A stretch of DNA of 64,000 nucleotides from Zymoseptoria tritici IPO323 (lineage: Eukaryota > Ascomycota > Dothideomycetes > Mycosphaerellales > Mycosphaerellaceae). Positions within the stretch are counted from its first letter, which is position 1, and each line of letters starts with the position of its first letter. Location: NCBI RefSeq assembly GCF_000219625.1, contig NC_018203.1, positions 310,001-374,000 on the forward strand, written 5' to 3'. A model generated the notes under the pieces. It ran no database searches. It was not told where the DNA came from and saw nothing but the letters and a program-made list of their open reading frames with translations. Of this stretch, positions 54,536-64,000 are shown in pieces. The translations under genes and the position numbers were made by a program.

Positions 54536-55315
54536 ATGCATACAATGCGAACTGTGATCAGAACAAAAATTGAACGTGATGTTCGGACCTCATGCGGAAG
54601 TACGTCTGACTCCTCATCATTGTACGCTGCTTGGAGAAGACCTACCAATTTCCTTTGCGTCATCGGCAGATTAAAATTGGCCGGAGGAAGACCTTCAGAG
54701 CTTCAGGCTGAACACAATCATTCCATCCAGGCGAAGGGAGGCAAAAGCGGAGCGACGAGCGGCGTACAGGGCTTGCGCATATTGCTTGACCGGGCGAACG
54801 TGCCTCGACTCCAACGGATTCTCGCGATCTCTCACCTGCCAACTCTTGGCTCCACTGCATTGCATCCTATCATATCTCATCACGTCTTATCACTCAAAAT
54901 TCCATCGATAGCCGAAAGTTTCTCAACGAGGCTTCGGGACCAAGCACACGAACCTGGTGAAGCAGGAGACGCCGAGCACGACCGTAGAGCACAAACTCAG
55001 CTCTTCCGCATGTACAGCACGTGGATGTCCTTTTCTCCGCTGGTGGTGCGCTCCAACTCTTCTGTCATATGCGTTGGCGGCGTCGTCACCAAGCTCTTGC
55101 ATATTGTCCTCCTCCTGTTCGATATCCTCCAGAGTGCTCGTCCTGAACATGGTGTCAAAGGTCACGAATGCCTTGAAGCAGGTGAAAAGCGGCTTTGCAA
55201 TCAGTGCGGGAGGTGGTCGGCGATCGAAAGGGTTGTGGAAGCAGTCATAGATTCCGGCGGCAGTTTGGCGATCGTGGTGACGATGTGCGTTGGAGGAAGA
55301 GGTCGTTCGAGATGA
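54536..55315 (+). CDS. hypothetical protein, 259 residues
   Basis: ATG 54536 (MHTMRTVIRTKIERDVRTSC) opens an uninterrupted frame longer than chance normally gives. It contains a hydrophobic helix at about 184-198 (VVTKLLHIVLLLFDILQ) and a C-x2-C (LCNQC) near residue 225. Against it, the minus strand at 54923-55165 also reads well (STLEDIEQEEDNMQELGDD). Function and family are unknown. Confidence 0.35.
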   Translation: MHTMRTVIRTKIERDVRTSCGSTSDSSSLYAAWRRPTNFLCVIGRLKLAGGRPSELQAEHNHSIQAKGGKSGATSGVQGLRILLDRANVPRLQRILAISHLPTLGSTALHPIISHHVLSLKIPSIAESFSTRLRDQAHEPGEAGDAEHDRRAQTQLFRMYSTWMSFSPLVVRSNSSVICVGGVVTKLLHIVLLLFDILQSARPEHGVKGHECLEAGEKRLCNQCGRWSAIERVVEAVIDSGGSLAIVVTMCVGGRGRSR

Positions 55316-55319
55316 ACGG

Positions 55320-57060
55320 TGCGAACAGGTACGAAAAAGTCGGCCTGACGTGGTCGAGGGAGGAAGGCGCGGGAGACATCGTGTCCCGTCTTCTTCTCGG
55401 GGCTTCTACTCGCTCGTGCCGACCCCCGGCAGATGGTCATCTCGTAGATTATCAGGCGTCGTGATCAAGCCAGTCTGGTCATGAGCTCGAAGACTTTTAC
55501 TCATGGCGCCATCCTCCACGCGCTGATCGCGGCCCTACCGGAGCATCCGTGACGCGCTCACTGCAACTGTGCGACAATAAGGCCCAGTGTGGTACCGTAT
55601 GCGATTTGAAGAGCGTTGAAGTCGAAGATGTCGTGGAGGGTGGATGGTAGTTGTGGAGACGATGCTTGTGTCGGGTACGGCGAAGTCGACGATGGTGGTG
55701 CGGAGGGACGAGACGACGGAGGACGCGGAGTCGGAGTAGTCAATGTATCCAGAAGTGAGCGTATGTTCCATTGAGAAGGGTTGGATGTGTTGACATGAGA
55801 AGCAGACGGAAGTCTATGCTCAACTTTCAGGTCTCCGTAAAAGATCTTAACCGGCTTCCGTAAAAGACGTCAATCGAGCTGACTGCCCGATTCCGCGATC
55901 TGGCAACACTGTCCGAACCACGCACCACACCGTACCTCCTACCATGCTCTTCGGCCAGCACAACTAGCAACAATGGCTGTCAAGCGCACTTTGCCAGCTC
56001 GCTTGTTCGATCATGTCGCCGCAGGCCTACCCGTCCACCCGGGCTTGCTTCCTCGACGGCCTCTACCACTTCCTACGCGACCTCTCTTCTGCTCAATGGC
56101 TGATTGACTATCGGCCACCTGGATCTGATGAAAGATGCGAGGAATGGACGGTACTAGGCAAACACAACAGCTGCAGCAAAGCTCGTCAAGGAATCAATAC
56201 AAGACTCCACATCGCTCGAGGAAGCCTGCGCCGATTTCTACGAGCACCGATATAGTGGGCAAGAAGCTATGCATTGCTCAGCTTGGATCAAGTCCGACTC
56301 TCTGCGTGCGGAGCTCTTGGACTTCTCGACAAAGTCAGCCCATACAGGATTGGAGTAACGAGCGAAATGAAACGATCATCTATCTCGACGGCATGGGACC
56401 ACGCCTGGCAAGACGTGTGATCTAGGCTCCCTCCCGAGGTCCCACTTTCTCCAGCCGCTAAACGAACAGAAGATAACGGAATCAGAACTTCAAGGCTGGC
56501 AGGCTCAATCAAACGTCATGCTCTTCTGTCGATGCATTTGAGCACACTACGGCCGATCTCAAAAGTGAACTACTGCCTTGTCCTGCAGCCACTTTCCCTT
56601 GCCTCGCATCCATTCCAGAGTAAATCTTCGCTCAGCACAGCGCCAGCTCACTTCACGCCCGATGACGAGCCAGCTGTCATGGCAGTGACTTTGACATCGA
56701 GCAACGGCAGCCCGTGGCCGGAAAGTGAGCAAGCCCGCTCGCTGTGGATGTCAATCGAACTTTTGATGCATGTGGATCTGACCGCTTCAGAACCCTTCAG
56801 CGAAAGTACAACTACCATGCGACACGCGCACGAAATCGCGAGCACCAAAGAGAGACCAACTACTGAGCTCGAGGAAGTGAAACGACGATCTATCAGGCGG
56901 AAACCGCGAACTCGCCAAGAACAACTCCGCGCAGTCTGAAGACAGCCGGGTCTTCTTTTCGAGTCTCACATTCGCCGATCTAGCTTCCACCTTACAACAT
57001 CACATCTGCGACCTTCACTTGCACTTTCACGATTAACATTGTCACGGCGAGATGCGCAAA
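55320..57060. other. fragments only
   Basis: A minus frame from ATG 55771 (MEHTLTSGYIDYSDSASS) appears to continue in another frame as LHDIFDFNALQIAYG and GLIVAQLQ, suggesting a frameshifted small protein. At about 56170-56362 a plus frame reads LVKESIQDSTSLEEACADFY and AELLDFSTKSAHTGLE. ATG 56679 opens 86 codons ending RRKPRTRQEQLRAV. None is complete. Confidence 0.3.
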
Positions 57061-57064
57061 CCTC

Positions 57065-57200
57065 GCATCGTCGACACGTCTCTTTGCTCGACCCTTCAAA
57101 GGTCTATTTGCTACAATCACTAACCTATCAGCGCTGACCTCCACGACACCAGCCACTCTGGCCATCGACATGTGTTTCGCTTTGGCGAAATTCTCACATG
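57065..57200 (-). repeat. dispersed duplication, copy 2 (mate at 4826)
   Basis: Bases 57065-57106 match 4826-4867 exactly over 42 bp, and similarity resumes at about 57156-57195. On the minus strand this copy keeps one open frame through CENFAKAKHMSMARVAGVVE and PLKGRAKRRVDDA, so it is the better preserved copy. The surrounding 199-codon minus frame lies antisense to the repeat protein that follows. Confidence 0.55.
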
Positions 57201-57309
57201 TGACCAGACCAGAAAGGAGCCTGGAACTTGAAATCAGTAGGCTACCTTCAGACAACCTGGAACTTTGAGAGCGAGTGACTGGGAGTCCGTACCGAAGCCC
57301 AAGGCCAAG

Positions 57310-57972
57310 CAGCAGCGACCGCCACAAGTGCTGTTCAATCTTATGGACATGTAAGGAGCCGACCGCACCGGAGCCCAAGGCCACACAGCAGCGACCGCAA
57401 CAAGTTGAAGCTGAAGCTGCATCACGCAAGCACAGACTGCCGTCCAATCTCATGGACATGGAAAAAGGCGCCCGCACCGGTGCCAGAGGCCAAACAGCAG
57501 CCGCCGCAACAAGTTCAAGCTGAAGCTGCTGCCAAACCGCGCAAGAACAGACTGCTTGCCGACCGCTTGGACACGGAAGAAGCCGCCGCACCGAAGTCCA
57601 AGGTCAAGCACCAGCGACCGCAACAAGTTTGAGCTGCTGCTGCACCGCGCAAGAACAGACTGTTGTCCAACCACATGGACATGGAACAAGCAGCCGCACC
57701 TCGCCAGACTCGCAGCCAAGCACCCGAAAAAAGCCCTGTCGATGCCCAAGACCAACACCAACAGGCCCCTGCCCAAGCCTAGAGTGTACGCTGAAATCCC
57801 GCAGAGCAATCCAACAGCGTCCAAGATCACGAAGAAGTCTGTGCCCAAGAAATCGCATCTCATGGACATGAAATCAGCCGCTGCACCTCGCCGGACTCCA
57901 ACTCCAGCGATCTCTGCTTCAAGCTTTCGCAAGCAGTTGAGAAGGTGGCCATGTTATGGTTCACCCAGATAA
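57310..57972 (+). pseudogene. Lys/Ala/Gln tandem-repeat protein, frameshifted
   Basis: Units of about 108-115 bases encode a repeat of the type PKAKQQRPQQVEAEAA...RKNRL-SN-MDME. The MDM landmark lies at 57343, 57452, 57567, 57675 and 57862. The repeat motif appears in all three plus frames in turn, so indels have broken it. The last 50 codons (RVYAEIPQSNPTASKITKKS) end at 57972. The basic, Gln-rich composition suggests a nuclear or low-complexity protein. Confidence 0.4.
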
Positions 57973-58008
57973 GCGGGGTGAGAGACGTGGGCGGCTTTCA
58001 GCAAAGAG

Positions 58009-58599
58009 ATGGGAGATATCGTTAAGAAGATCACCACTATCGGAGATGGAGATAATGAACAGCAGCACCGGGAGGACTGGGAGCGCGCGAGTGACATTCA
58101 GAAATCTCTCCTCAAGCGCATCGAGGATGTCGAGCGCAACCTTCAGGAGTACGCGCGTGCGCTGGAAAAGCTGGGCAAGGAGATGGACGCTGCTTAGACA
58201 GCCAAGGCATGGAAGATGCTAACTGAGATAAAGGATCAGGTGAAGGCCGGTCAGAGCGGACTCGATTCAGCGGCGGCAAACCTGATAGAAGTCAGCGACA
58301 AGCTGAAGGTGGCTAAGCAGATCAAATAGCTGGCTAAGAAGCCTGCCAAAGAGCCTGCGCCTGCTACTACTGCTGCGGGTGTGCCACGACCCGAGACTCC
58401 ACTAGAGCAGAGGTCAACACCACACGAAGCCGGCAGGAAGGAGGCGCCAGAAACTGGACGTATGTGTGTTACTCCTCTTGATATTCAAGCTGAATCGACG
58501 AACGATCCTCCTACTTCGCCTTCATCTCGCGATACTCCGTTCGGTCGATCAGCGAGCAGATGTGCCGTGTCACTCTTCACTTCTGGTATGCGCATCTAA
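58009..58599 (+). pseudogene. coiled-coil protein with two in-frame TAGs
   Basis: ATG 58009 opens a 197-codon frame interrupted only by TAG at 58195-58197 and 58327-58329. It reads KSLLKRIEDVERNLQEYARA, LEKLGKEMDAA, TAG, TAKAWKMLTEIKDQVKAGQS, SDKLKVAKQIK, TAG, LAKKPAKEPAPATT, then a Pro/Thr-rich tail. Gln at both stops would keep heptad-like spacing, so CAG to TAG twice is the likely history. It may be the C-terminal part of the repeat protein just upstream. Confidence 0.55.
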
Positions 58600-58697
58600 C
58601 CGCCAATTGACATCCTCTGCCACTTTCGTCTGGTCTCCCGCGGTCTCCATCCTTCCATGTCCAGCACACAGCCCTTCCTGTCACATCTTCCTAGAAA

Positions 58698-59034
58698 ATG
58701 GCCCGCTCAATCCACCGCTTCTTTGATCTTGACGCCGGCAGACGACGCCCGCGTGTCCGCTATGTCGTCCTCAACACGGAGATACGCAATCGACCTCTGC
58801 GGTAAGCTCAAATTTTCCATCAAGTAACAAACTCAACACTTTCCCAAGGCCCACTTTCCGCACGACCACGTGAATCTTCCACGGCCCCAAGCTCAAGAAA
58901 TGTACAGTGCTGCGAACAAGATTTCTTACGCCGTCAGACAAGAACTGTCGTCCTTCAGTCAATTGAGGTCACAGAAGGTAGTGGAATCCTCGAGACGGGC
59001 CATGGATGAGGCGATGGGAAGAGACGGATTGTAA
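58698..59034 (+). CDS. small spliced gene, 76 residues
   Basis: ATG 58698 starts MARSIHRFFDLDAGRRRPRV. At 58802 a good donor GTAAGC occurs. Splicing to the acceptor TACAG ending at 58907 joins exon 1 (58698-58801) to exon 2 (58908-59034) in frame, giving AANKISYAVRQELSSFSQLR and a helical tail ending DEAMGRDGL. The combined length is exactly 77 codons. Other acceptors (for example CCCAAG at 58849) give a quick stop. The function is unknown. Confidence 0.4.
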
Positions 59035-59155
59035 AGGGGAGCTGTCTCTTGACATCTGCACCACTTTGCTTTCCTCACGCACGCACGATGATGGACCGGT
59101 ACATCATACTTGACTTGCGTAGCCCATCTGACATCACCTTCGACCATCGCCAGAC

Positions 59156-59626
59156 CTACTTCGCTATCCTCAACGCCATCGAATGAGACCCGCAACTCGT
59201 CGCTTCGAGTCTCGGTCCCAGCCTATAGTGGTACTTCGCGACCCAAGAAACGAAGTTCTCTCCAGGTTGTGCCTCGCTCAACTTTTGATGGATCGCCATC
59301 CCAAAGCTAAGTCGAGAAATGGCAAGACCACGACCATTGACTGTTAGCGAGGATATTTTCTCCATCAGCACGAGCACCAACATCAACTCCGCTCCTGCTA
59401 ACATCAATACTGGGGTCAAAAGAGCTCCCACCACCGACACTATTACCAGACCCGCCAGTGACGCGGCCGCCCGAAACGCCCGTCGGAAGTCCTCCAACGC
59501 CGATCCACGGCTCTCCTGCTGAACGACTTTCCACCACGCCGCATGCGTCACACGCTGGACCGTCAGCGATTCTTCATTTCTCCAGAAGTAAATGACATTA
59601 GGGAACTTCGTACGTGCAACTGGCAC
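59156..59626 (-). pseudogene. membrane-protein fragment
   Basis: A 156-codon minus frame contains SLAGLVIVSVVGALLTPVLM and ELMLVLVLMEK, one long or two short membrane helices, then a globular tail. There is no ATG before the hydrophobic part, so the start is missing or in another exon. No family is recognised. Confidence 0.3.
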
Positions 59627-59655
59627 ATATCAATGGTACGTTGCCGACGATTTTC

Positions 59656-60573
59656 ATGGACGCATCATTCGAGTCGTGTGGAGAACTGCGCTGCATCATC
59701 GTTATTGTCAACTTCTGTTGCCTATGCCCGCGATCTTCTCAACGTCTCATTTCAATGGCCTCTGCACTCCATCTCTACGCCAACGACTCCCCTCTTCGGC
59801 TTCTCTCTCACTCCCACATGGTCTGCGGTGGCTTTTCTTTGAGTTCGTTGATGGCGCTGACTATGCTGGCCTTTTGCTCGTGCAGCTCGGAAACTCAGTC
59901 ATGCAGAGACCTGACGATTGTGCAGGTACTACTTCCCGGCTGGCCGACTCAAAGAGAATCCCGGAACGCGCAAAAGCCCATTACAATATCACTCGATCGG
60001 GGATTTCACAGCACATTCACGTCAACCGGCTCGCAGTCCTCCAGTGCAAAGTCAATTTTGTGTGATGGATGTGGTTGCGCTGAAAGCGAAGTGTATGCAT
60101 TGCCAGGGCGTCCACAAGCCCGCTTCGCTGCGGACATTCGAATTGAACAATCCAAGCCCGGCGAAGAGACGGATCTTAACAATCATCGCACCAGACAACA
60201 GTACAACAGCTTAATGTCCACAACCGGCACGCGGCAGGACACTGGTGCCCAATGCCACCGAGTGCAGATCCTAACATGGCAATCGGTATCCAGGCTCGAA
60301 CATCCATGCAAGGCATGCAGCGCCGCAGCGACTACAAGCCGATCCACGACCTCCAACGAATACCGCTTAAGGTGTTCCGCCGTCGAGGATGGGGCCTCCG
60401 CAGAATCTGGGCGCTTAGCAACGACCCAACCAGCAGTGCGAGAAGTGATGTATGGAGACGATTGTTTTCTAAGGATCCTCGCGACTTGCCACGGAGCCCA
60501 TCATGAGACCACAGATGTGCTGTCCTTTGGGAATAAGATATACAAGTGTGCATTTCCAGCGTCGCTTGCATAA
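59656..60573 (+). CDS. hypothetical Cys-containing protein, ~305 residues
   Basis: The frame is open for 319 codons, well above chance. The first ATG is 59656 and a second plausible start is 59755 (MASALHLYANDSPLRLLSHS). A hydrophobic region lies at about 75-92 (LSSLMALTMLAFCSCSS). Further on come CDGCGC and CKAC pairs. Other plus frames also look coding in places (CMHCQGVHKPASLR at about 60090), so frameshifts may be present. No family is recognised. Confidence 0.35.
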   Translation: MDASFESCGELRCIIVIVNFCCLCPRSSQRLISMASALHLYANDSPLRLLSHSHMVCGGFSLSSLMALTMLAFCSCSSETQSCRDLTIVQVLLPGWPTQRESRNAQKPITISLDRGFHSTFTSTGSQSSSAKSILCDGCGCAESEVYALPGRPQARFAADIRIEQSKPGEETDLNNHRTRQQYNSLMSTTGTRQDTGAQCHRVQILTWQSVSRLEHPCKACSAAATTSRSTTSNEYRLRCSAVEDGASAESGRLATTQPAVREVMYGDDCFLRILATCHGAHHETTDVLSFGNKIYKCAFPASLA

Positions 60574-60579
60574 TCCCGA

Positions 60580-61880
60580 ATTTTGCATCTCTCTACAACC
60601 TCGTCCTGGCTCCTGATTGTCGCTCCCAAAGCCTTATATCGCTGCTGCACGGACCTCAAGATCGTCGGAGACTACGAAGATAGCGAGATCATACCCGCTC
60701 GCACCATTGAAATCGACAATGCTTGGAAAGAAGTCGCAATATTATGTGCTTGGAGAGAAGCCGCTTTCTCATGTGTTACGATGACATTCACTGCTCTCTG
60801 TCGCTCCCTATCCGTCTGAATCCGCCGCAATGGCTGTCCGCCGAATTCACTCCTCGGCGTCGAAATTGTTCCTGGCACTAACGACTCAAGCCGTGATCTT
60901 CAACAAGCCTCACCACATACTTACCCGGGCCACCGAGAGCGACACACGACCATTCGCCTACAGAAGTCTTTCCGCATAGGTCAAAATTGGCGCTGTGCAG
61001 TGCGATGAGACGGAGAAAGTATTACATTGACACCTTCGACCATCCAAGTCACCGCCGCGATATACTTCTACGCTTAAAGATTTCTACGGTGTACTCGGCT
61101 AAAAGTACGACGGTCCAAGTTCCGAGTGCAGAAGCACGAGCAGATCGACATCAGCAAGGTAGAGTGAACCACGGCCGTGCGACATGCGCACGAAATCAAG
61201 ACGCCGCGAGATGAGGCTGGATCGAGTGACTGGGCGAAAATGATACATTTTGGCTTTGCGAAGGCGACGTTGTCGGAACACTAACGTGTGCATCTCTGAA
61301 TACAGATCCTGAGGGAGGTCGTTGCACGTCTACTTTCAGCCGCCGTCATGCCGTCTCCCGCCCAGACCCACCAGCAGGAAGCTTGATTGGCTGTCAACGA
61401 GCCAATGAACCTATTGTACTGGCTATGGTGAACTCAATTTACCAGCTGCGAACCACAATGCACTGGAACACGGCTCGGCAGTTCAGACAAGGAACTCGTC
61501 AGAATCGACCCGCTGAAGTGTTTGATGCAGCCAGGATCATCTCTGACGATGGCGGTGGTGGATTTGACGGTGATGTTGACGTTGATGTTGGCGGTGATGT
61601 TGGCGGTGATGTTGGCGGTGGTGTTGAAATTGGTGTTTGTGGTGACGGTTGTCGAGATGAATAGACGGAAAGCTGCATGCTGCATCATGCCGCGTTGCGA
61701 GCCAATGAGCTGATTGCGAATCTCGTCCAGGTTCATCAGGAAGACCAAGGGACTCAGTAATAAGAAGAGGTTTGCGAACCAAGGCAAGGCTTGTTCGGCA
61801 CGCCTTCTCTTTCTTCAACTCGCTGTCTTTGGCCCACGACGGCTTACCTTTCTATCCATCGTTCTGCTGCGGCGTCTCCC
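60580..61880. other. no firmly supported gene
   Basis: A 78-codon plus frame at 60583-60819 (VGDYEDSEIIPARTIEIDNA) and a 117-codon minus frame at 61434-61787 with a hydrophobic N-terminus (MPWFANLFLLLSPLVFLM) are possible but unproven. A GATGTTGGCGGT-type short tandem repeat lies at 61555-61640. Confidence 0.35.
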
Positions 61881-61887
61881 AGACAAC

Positions 61888-62624
61888 ATGCGAGAGTCAC
61901 TAGCCGTACCGATGGAGAACATCATGTACACCATAAGAGAGTGCGAGTGGCACCGCGACAATCTGCTTGCGGCGAAAAGTGCCACGCCTGTCTGTCCTCG
62001 GACTGTCAAGATCATACAGACTTCCTATACTCAGCGCCGAGAACAACTTCGCCAAATGCTGGATCTCAAACCGCCCCTCTCGGCGCCTCTCTTGGACGAA
62101 TCCAACACCATTCTCAGCCGTTCGTACCTCGCCACAAACCATGCCCGTGCTTCGTCGCCGACCTTGGTTAAAGGAGAGCGTACCGGACCTGTAAGAGCCA
62201 TTACCTCAAGTTGGTCCTCCTTGCCGCTAACAAGTTAAAGGAGGATACGAGAGCTTCTTCCACGCCGGATGACGATACGATCGATCCATCTACACCCTCG
62301 CTCGACAATCTTGGAGATTCTCGACGCTCAGGTTCACCTGACGGTCCAGACCCCATCGTTGGCCCAAATTCTCACACGCCCATCAAGCAAGAAGAAGAAG
62401 AGGTCGGTCGTCAGACTCTTTCTTGTTGCTAAGCTAACAGAAGAAAGATGACTGCTGCAGCCCACCGCCATGCCTCGAGAAGACGAGGCCAGTCGACAGC
62501 ACGGAGAAGCGCACGAAACAGTGCTGGCAAAGGCCAACGCAAGAGCGCCACGGCTTCGCGCTCGGCCAGTCCGCCTTCGACTCCCTCGACCAAGCGCCGT
62601 CGTTTGAACGGTCGTGTGATGTAG
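61888..62624 (+). CDS. spliced gene for a basic-tailed protein, ~213 residues
   Basis: ATG 61888 (MRESLAVPMENIMYTIRECE) follows a CT-rich leader. Exon 1 (61888-62190) ends at GTAAGA. Intron 1 (62191-62240, 50 bases) has GCTAAC and AAAG. Exon 2 (62241-62402) is Asp/Ser/Pro-rich and ends QEEEE. A second intron (62403-62447) with GCTAAC nine bases before its AAAG, as in intron 1, joins exon 3 (62448-62624), which is strongly basic (ASRRRGQSTARRSARNS, STKRRRLNGRVM). The second donor, GTCGGT, is weak. If it is not used, the protein stops at 62432. It is likely a nuclear protein of unknown role. Confidence 0.5.
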
Positions 62625-62629
62625 AGATT

Positions 62630-63480
62630 GTGGATGCTTTGAGGCGTTGTGTTGAGGTCGTGGGAGTAGGTTAGGGCATAGCAGATGAGGTTTGGCGACA
62701 TCTTCCCATTGAATTGAGAGCTGTGAATGCGTCTCATCGTTCTGGCATGCTCATTTCAAACTTCAAGAACAGGCGAGGTCGGGGCGATGGGTAGTTGGCA
62801 TTGCCTGTGGACTAGTCGGCTCAAGCTTTTTCTGATGGTTGAGAGAAGGAGCCGAAAATGAGCATGGCAAGAAAGCATGGAGAAACGATAACCAGGGAGA
62901 TGATATCTACTCATTCGAAGGCGGCATGCGAGGATCGTGTCAAACAATGCTTCTTCCACGTCTTTGTATGCCATCTCGAACTGCTTCTCGGGTTCGGTTT
63001 CGGGAGATCCCAAGCCAAATTCAAACTTCGACCTCACATAGCTCTGGATTCACTTCCCATCGACAACATGACCAGTATCATACCGATCGTGCTCAAAAGT
63101 GGCTTGTCTTGAAGCGTCCAGTGTCCTCTATCGGCGGGCCTAGTTTCCATCAGGTATCGCCATCCGCTCGTCTCGCAATCGCCCTCGGCGCGACCATCCA
63201 CGATGCGATTCACAAGACAAGCCGAAAACCTCATGCCGCATCATTTACCAGACCGATGGGTCATTGTCAGGGTCTTGAGTCCTGCTGCTAATGGATAAAC
63301 TTGGCTGTGGGTCTTCGATACCTTTCCAAGTGCGCAGCAAGGGATTTAACGAGACTGGCTCCGTTTCTCCATGTTCTGGTGGTCGGCCACGACGGACGAA
63401 GCCATACAATGGTGACATCCTTCTGGGCCGCGTGACTGAGAAGCCATGGCTATGGTACGAAAAGTTACTAGCTCCTTGCC
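62630..63480. other. no firmly supported gene
   Basis: A 93-codon minus frame at 62756-63037 (FGLGSPETEPEKQFEMAYKD) is plausible but has no clear start. The 130-codon minus frame at 63245-63637 and plus frames overlap it or each other. Confidence 0.35.
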
Positions 63481-63489
63481 TCCGATACA

Positions 63490-63666
63490 ATGTCGTCCTC
63501 CATCGACCGGACTGCCTCAACTCTCCCGACTTCGATTGTTCCACCGTTACTGGTTGTTCTCCTCCAGCTCGTTGACAGAAGTCCGGTTCGGGAACTTGTC
63601 TTCCCTCGCGAAGCTCCTCACCTTCGAGACGTATCATCGGAAACTACCAAACAGCACAAAGCATGA
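63490..63666 (+). CDS. 58-residue hypothetical protein
   Basis: ATG 63490 opens a short frame starting MSSSIDRTASTLPT, with a hydrophobic stretch (SIVPPLLVVLLQLVD) at about residues 16-30 and a charged tail (REAPHLRDVSSETTKQHKA). It could be a small membrane-anchored protein. Its short length makes this tentative. Confidence 0.25.
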   Translation: MSSSIDRTASTLPTSIVPPLLVVLLQLVDRSPVRELVFPREAPHLRDVSSETTKQHKA

Positions 63667-63690
63667 TCAATGATCGCAAGATAGATAAAG

Positions 63691-64000
63691 AAATTTGCGC
63701 TTCCGAGGAGCAGAGTCTGAACGATTCAATGTGTCCCCTTTCATTGAGGTGTATTTTTTGCGATCGTCGGCGTCGGTTGCATCTTTCAAATCTGCGCGGT
63801 CGACACATTGGCGGCGAAGGGTGGTGCCGCCACAGCAGAACGTGTCATCAGATACTATTGATGGTCAATACTACACGTCCCTTTACTCGAGCTTGTGGGA
63901 GCCACCTCGTTCTAGTGGCGTTGCAACCTCTTCACCTGCGCCTCTGGAAACGCTCGAGCACGAAATTCTTGCGAGACATGAATTGCTATTCAAGGTACCT
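63691..64000 (+). pseudogene. dispersed family A, copy A4, runs off the window
   Basis: The frame is open from a TAA at about 63688 to the window edge. Near its end, LETLEHEILARHELLFKVP matches GSLEHDFPPRHELPCKVP of copy A1 (12.9-13.1 kb), in protein and in DNA (TCGAGCACGA, GAGACATGA, CAAGGTACCT are shared). Upstream it reads GQYYTSLYSSLWEPPRS. The SFAA/RARISSL part would lie beyond 64000. The start and completeness cannot be judged. Confidence 0.45.

Noticed and set aside
56800..61210. Short shared motif RHAHEI at 56.8 and 61.2 kb
   Set aside because: Similarity covers only about 25 bases and does not extend, so a paralogue claim is not supported.
1..64000. Possible stop-codon reassignment (TAG/TAA as Gln)
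   Set aside because: Intact genes here also end with TAA and TAG, and mutation explains the internal stops more simply.

Overview
The window reads as nuclear DNA of a filamentous ascomycete, probably a dothideomycete-like fungus. The signs are short introns with GCTAAC-type branch points and TAG/AAG acceptors, pyrimidine/CA-rich leaders before ATGs, Ser/Pro/Thr-rich low-complexity proteins, and one AT-rich block whose TA-rich sequence and Gln-codon-to-stop changes look like repeat-induced point mutation (RIP). I see no bacterial operons, tRNA, rRNA or CRISPR. It looks like an accessory, gene-fragment-rich region: few long intact genes, many reading frames broken by one or a few stops or frameshifts, dispersed partial duplications and several tandem-repeat arrays. 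Chance ORFs of 100-150 codons are expected in 64 kb of this composition, so most short ORFs were left out or given low confidence.

Layout. 0-9 kb: fragments of unknown genes, an intact Ser/Asp-rich repeat protein (minus, 1336-2028), a broken VPS15-like kinase fragment (around 2.6-3.1 kb) and two frames with a single internal stop (5.2-5.8 and 8.3-8.7 kb). 9-20 kb: gene-poor stretches, two copies of a dispersed gene family (12.9-13.6 and 19.7-20.2 kb), a 416-codon acidic frame with one TGA (14.75-16.0 kb) and a small Cys-motif gene (17.9 kb). 21.3-27.2 kb: a mutated relic gene that runs into a 4.3 kb AT-rich block holding two satellites, about 19 units of ~130 bp and 5 units of ~147 bp. 28.4-28.9 kb: a GC-normal island with a 29-bp repeat array carrying five CGG-N5-CCG sites, a TATA box and a 42-residue secreted peptide gene. 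31.7-42.1 kb: the most gene-like part, with a broken nuclear-type repeat protein, a pair of inverted paralogues (34.6 and 39.9 kb) that flank a SNF2-family ATPase, and an intact 365-residue membrane protein with internal repeats. 42-64 kb: small membrane-protein and coiled-coil fragments, further copies of the dispersed family (48.7 kb and the window end), a Cys-rich 402-codon frame with one TGA (50.6-51.8 kb), a Lys/Ala/Gln repeat protein and a coiled-coil pseudogene (57.3-58.6 kb), and two probably intact small spliced genes (58.7 and 61.9 kb).

No pathway joins these genes. The consistent theme is duplication followed by decay: paralogous pieces recur up to 50 kb apart, and in the best-supported broken frames the stops can all be explained as CAA/CAG/CGA to TAA/TAG/TGA changes. 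An unpolished assembly is the main alternative for the frameshifts and should be excluded first.
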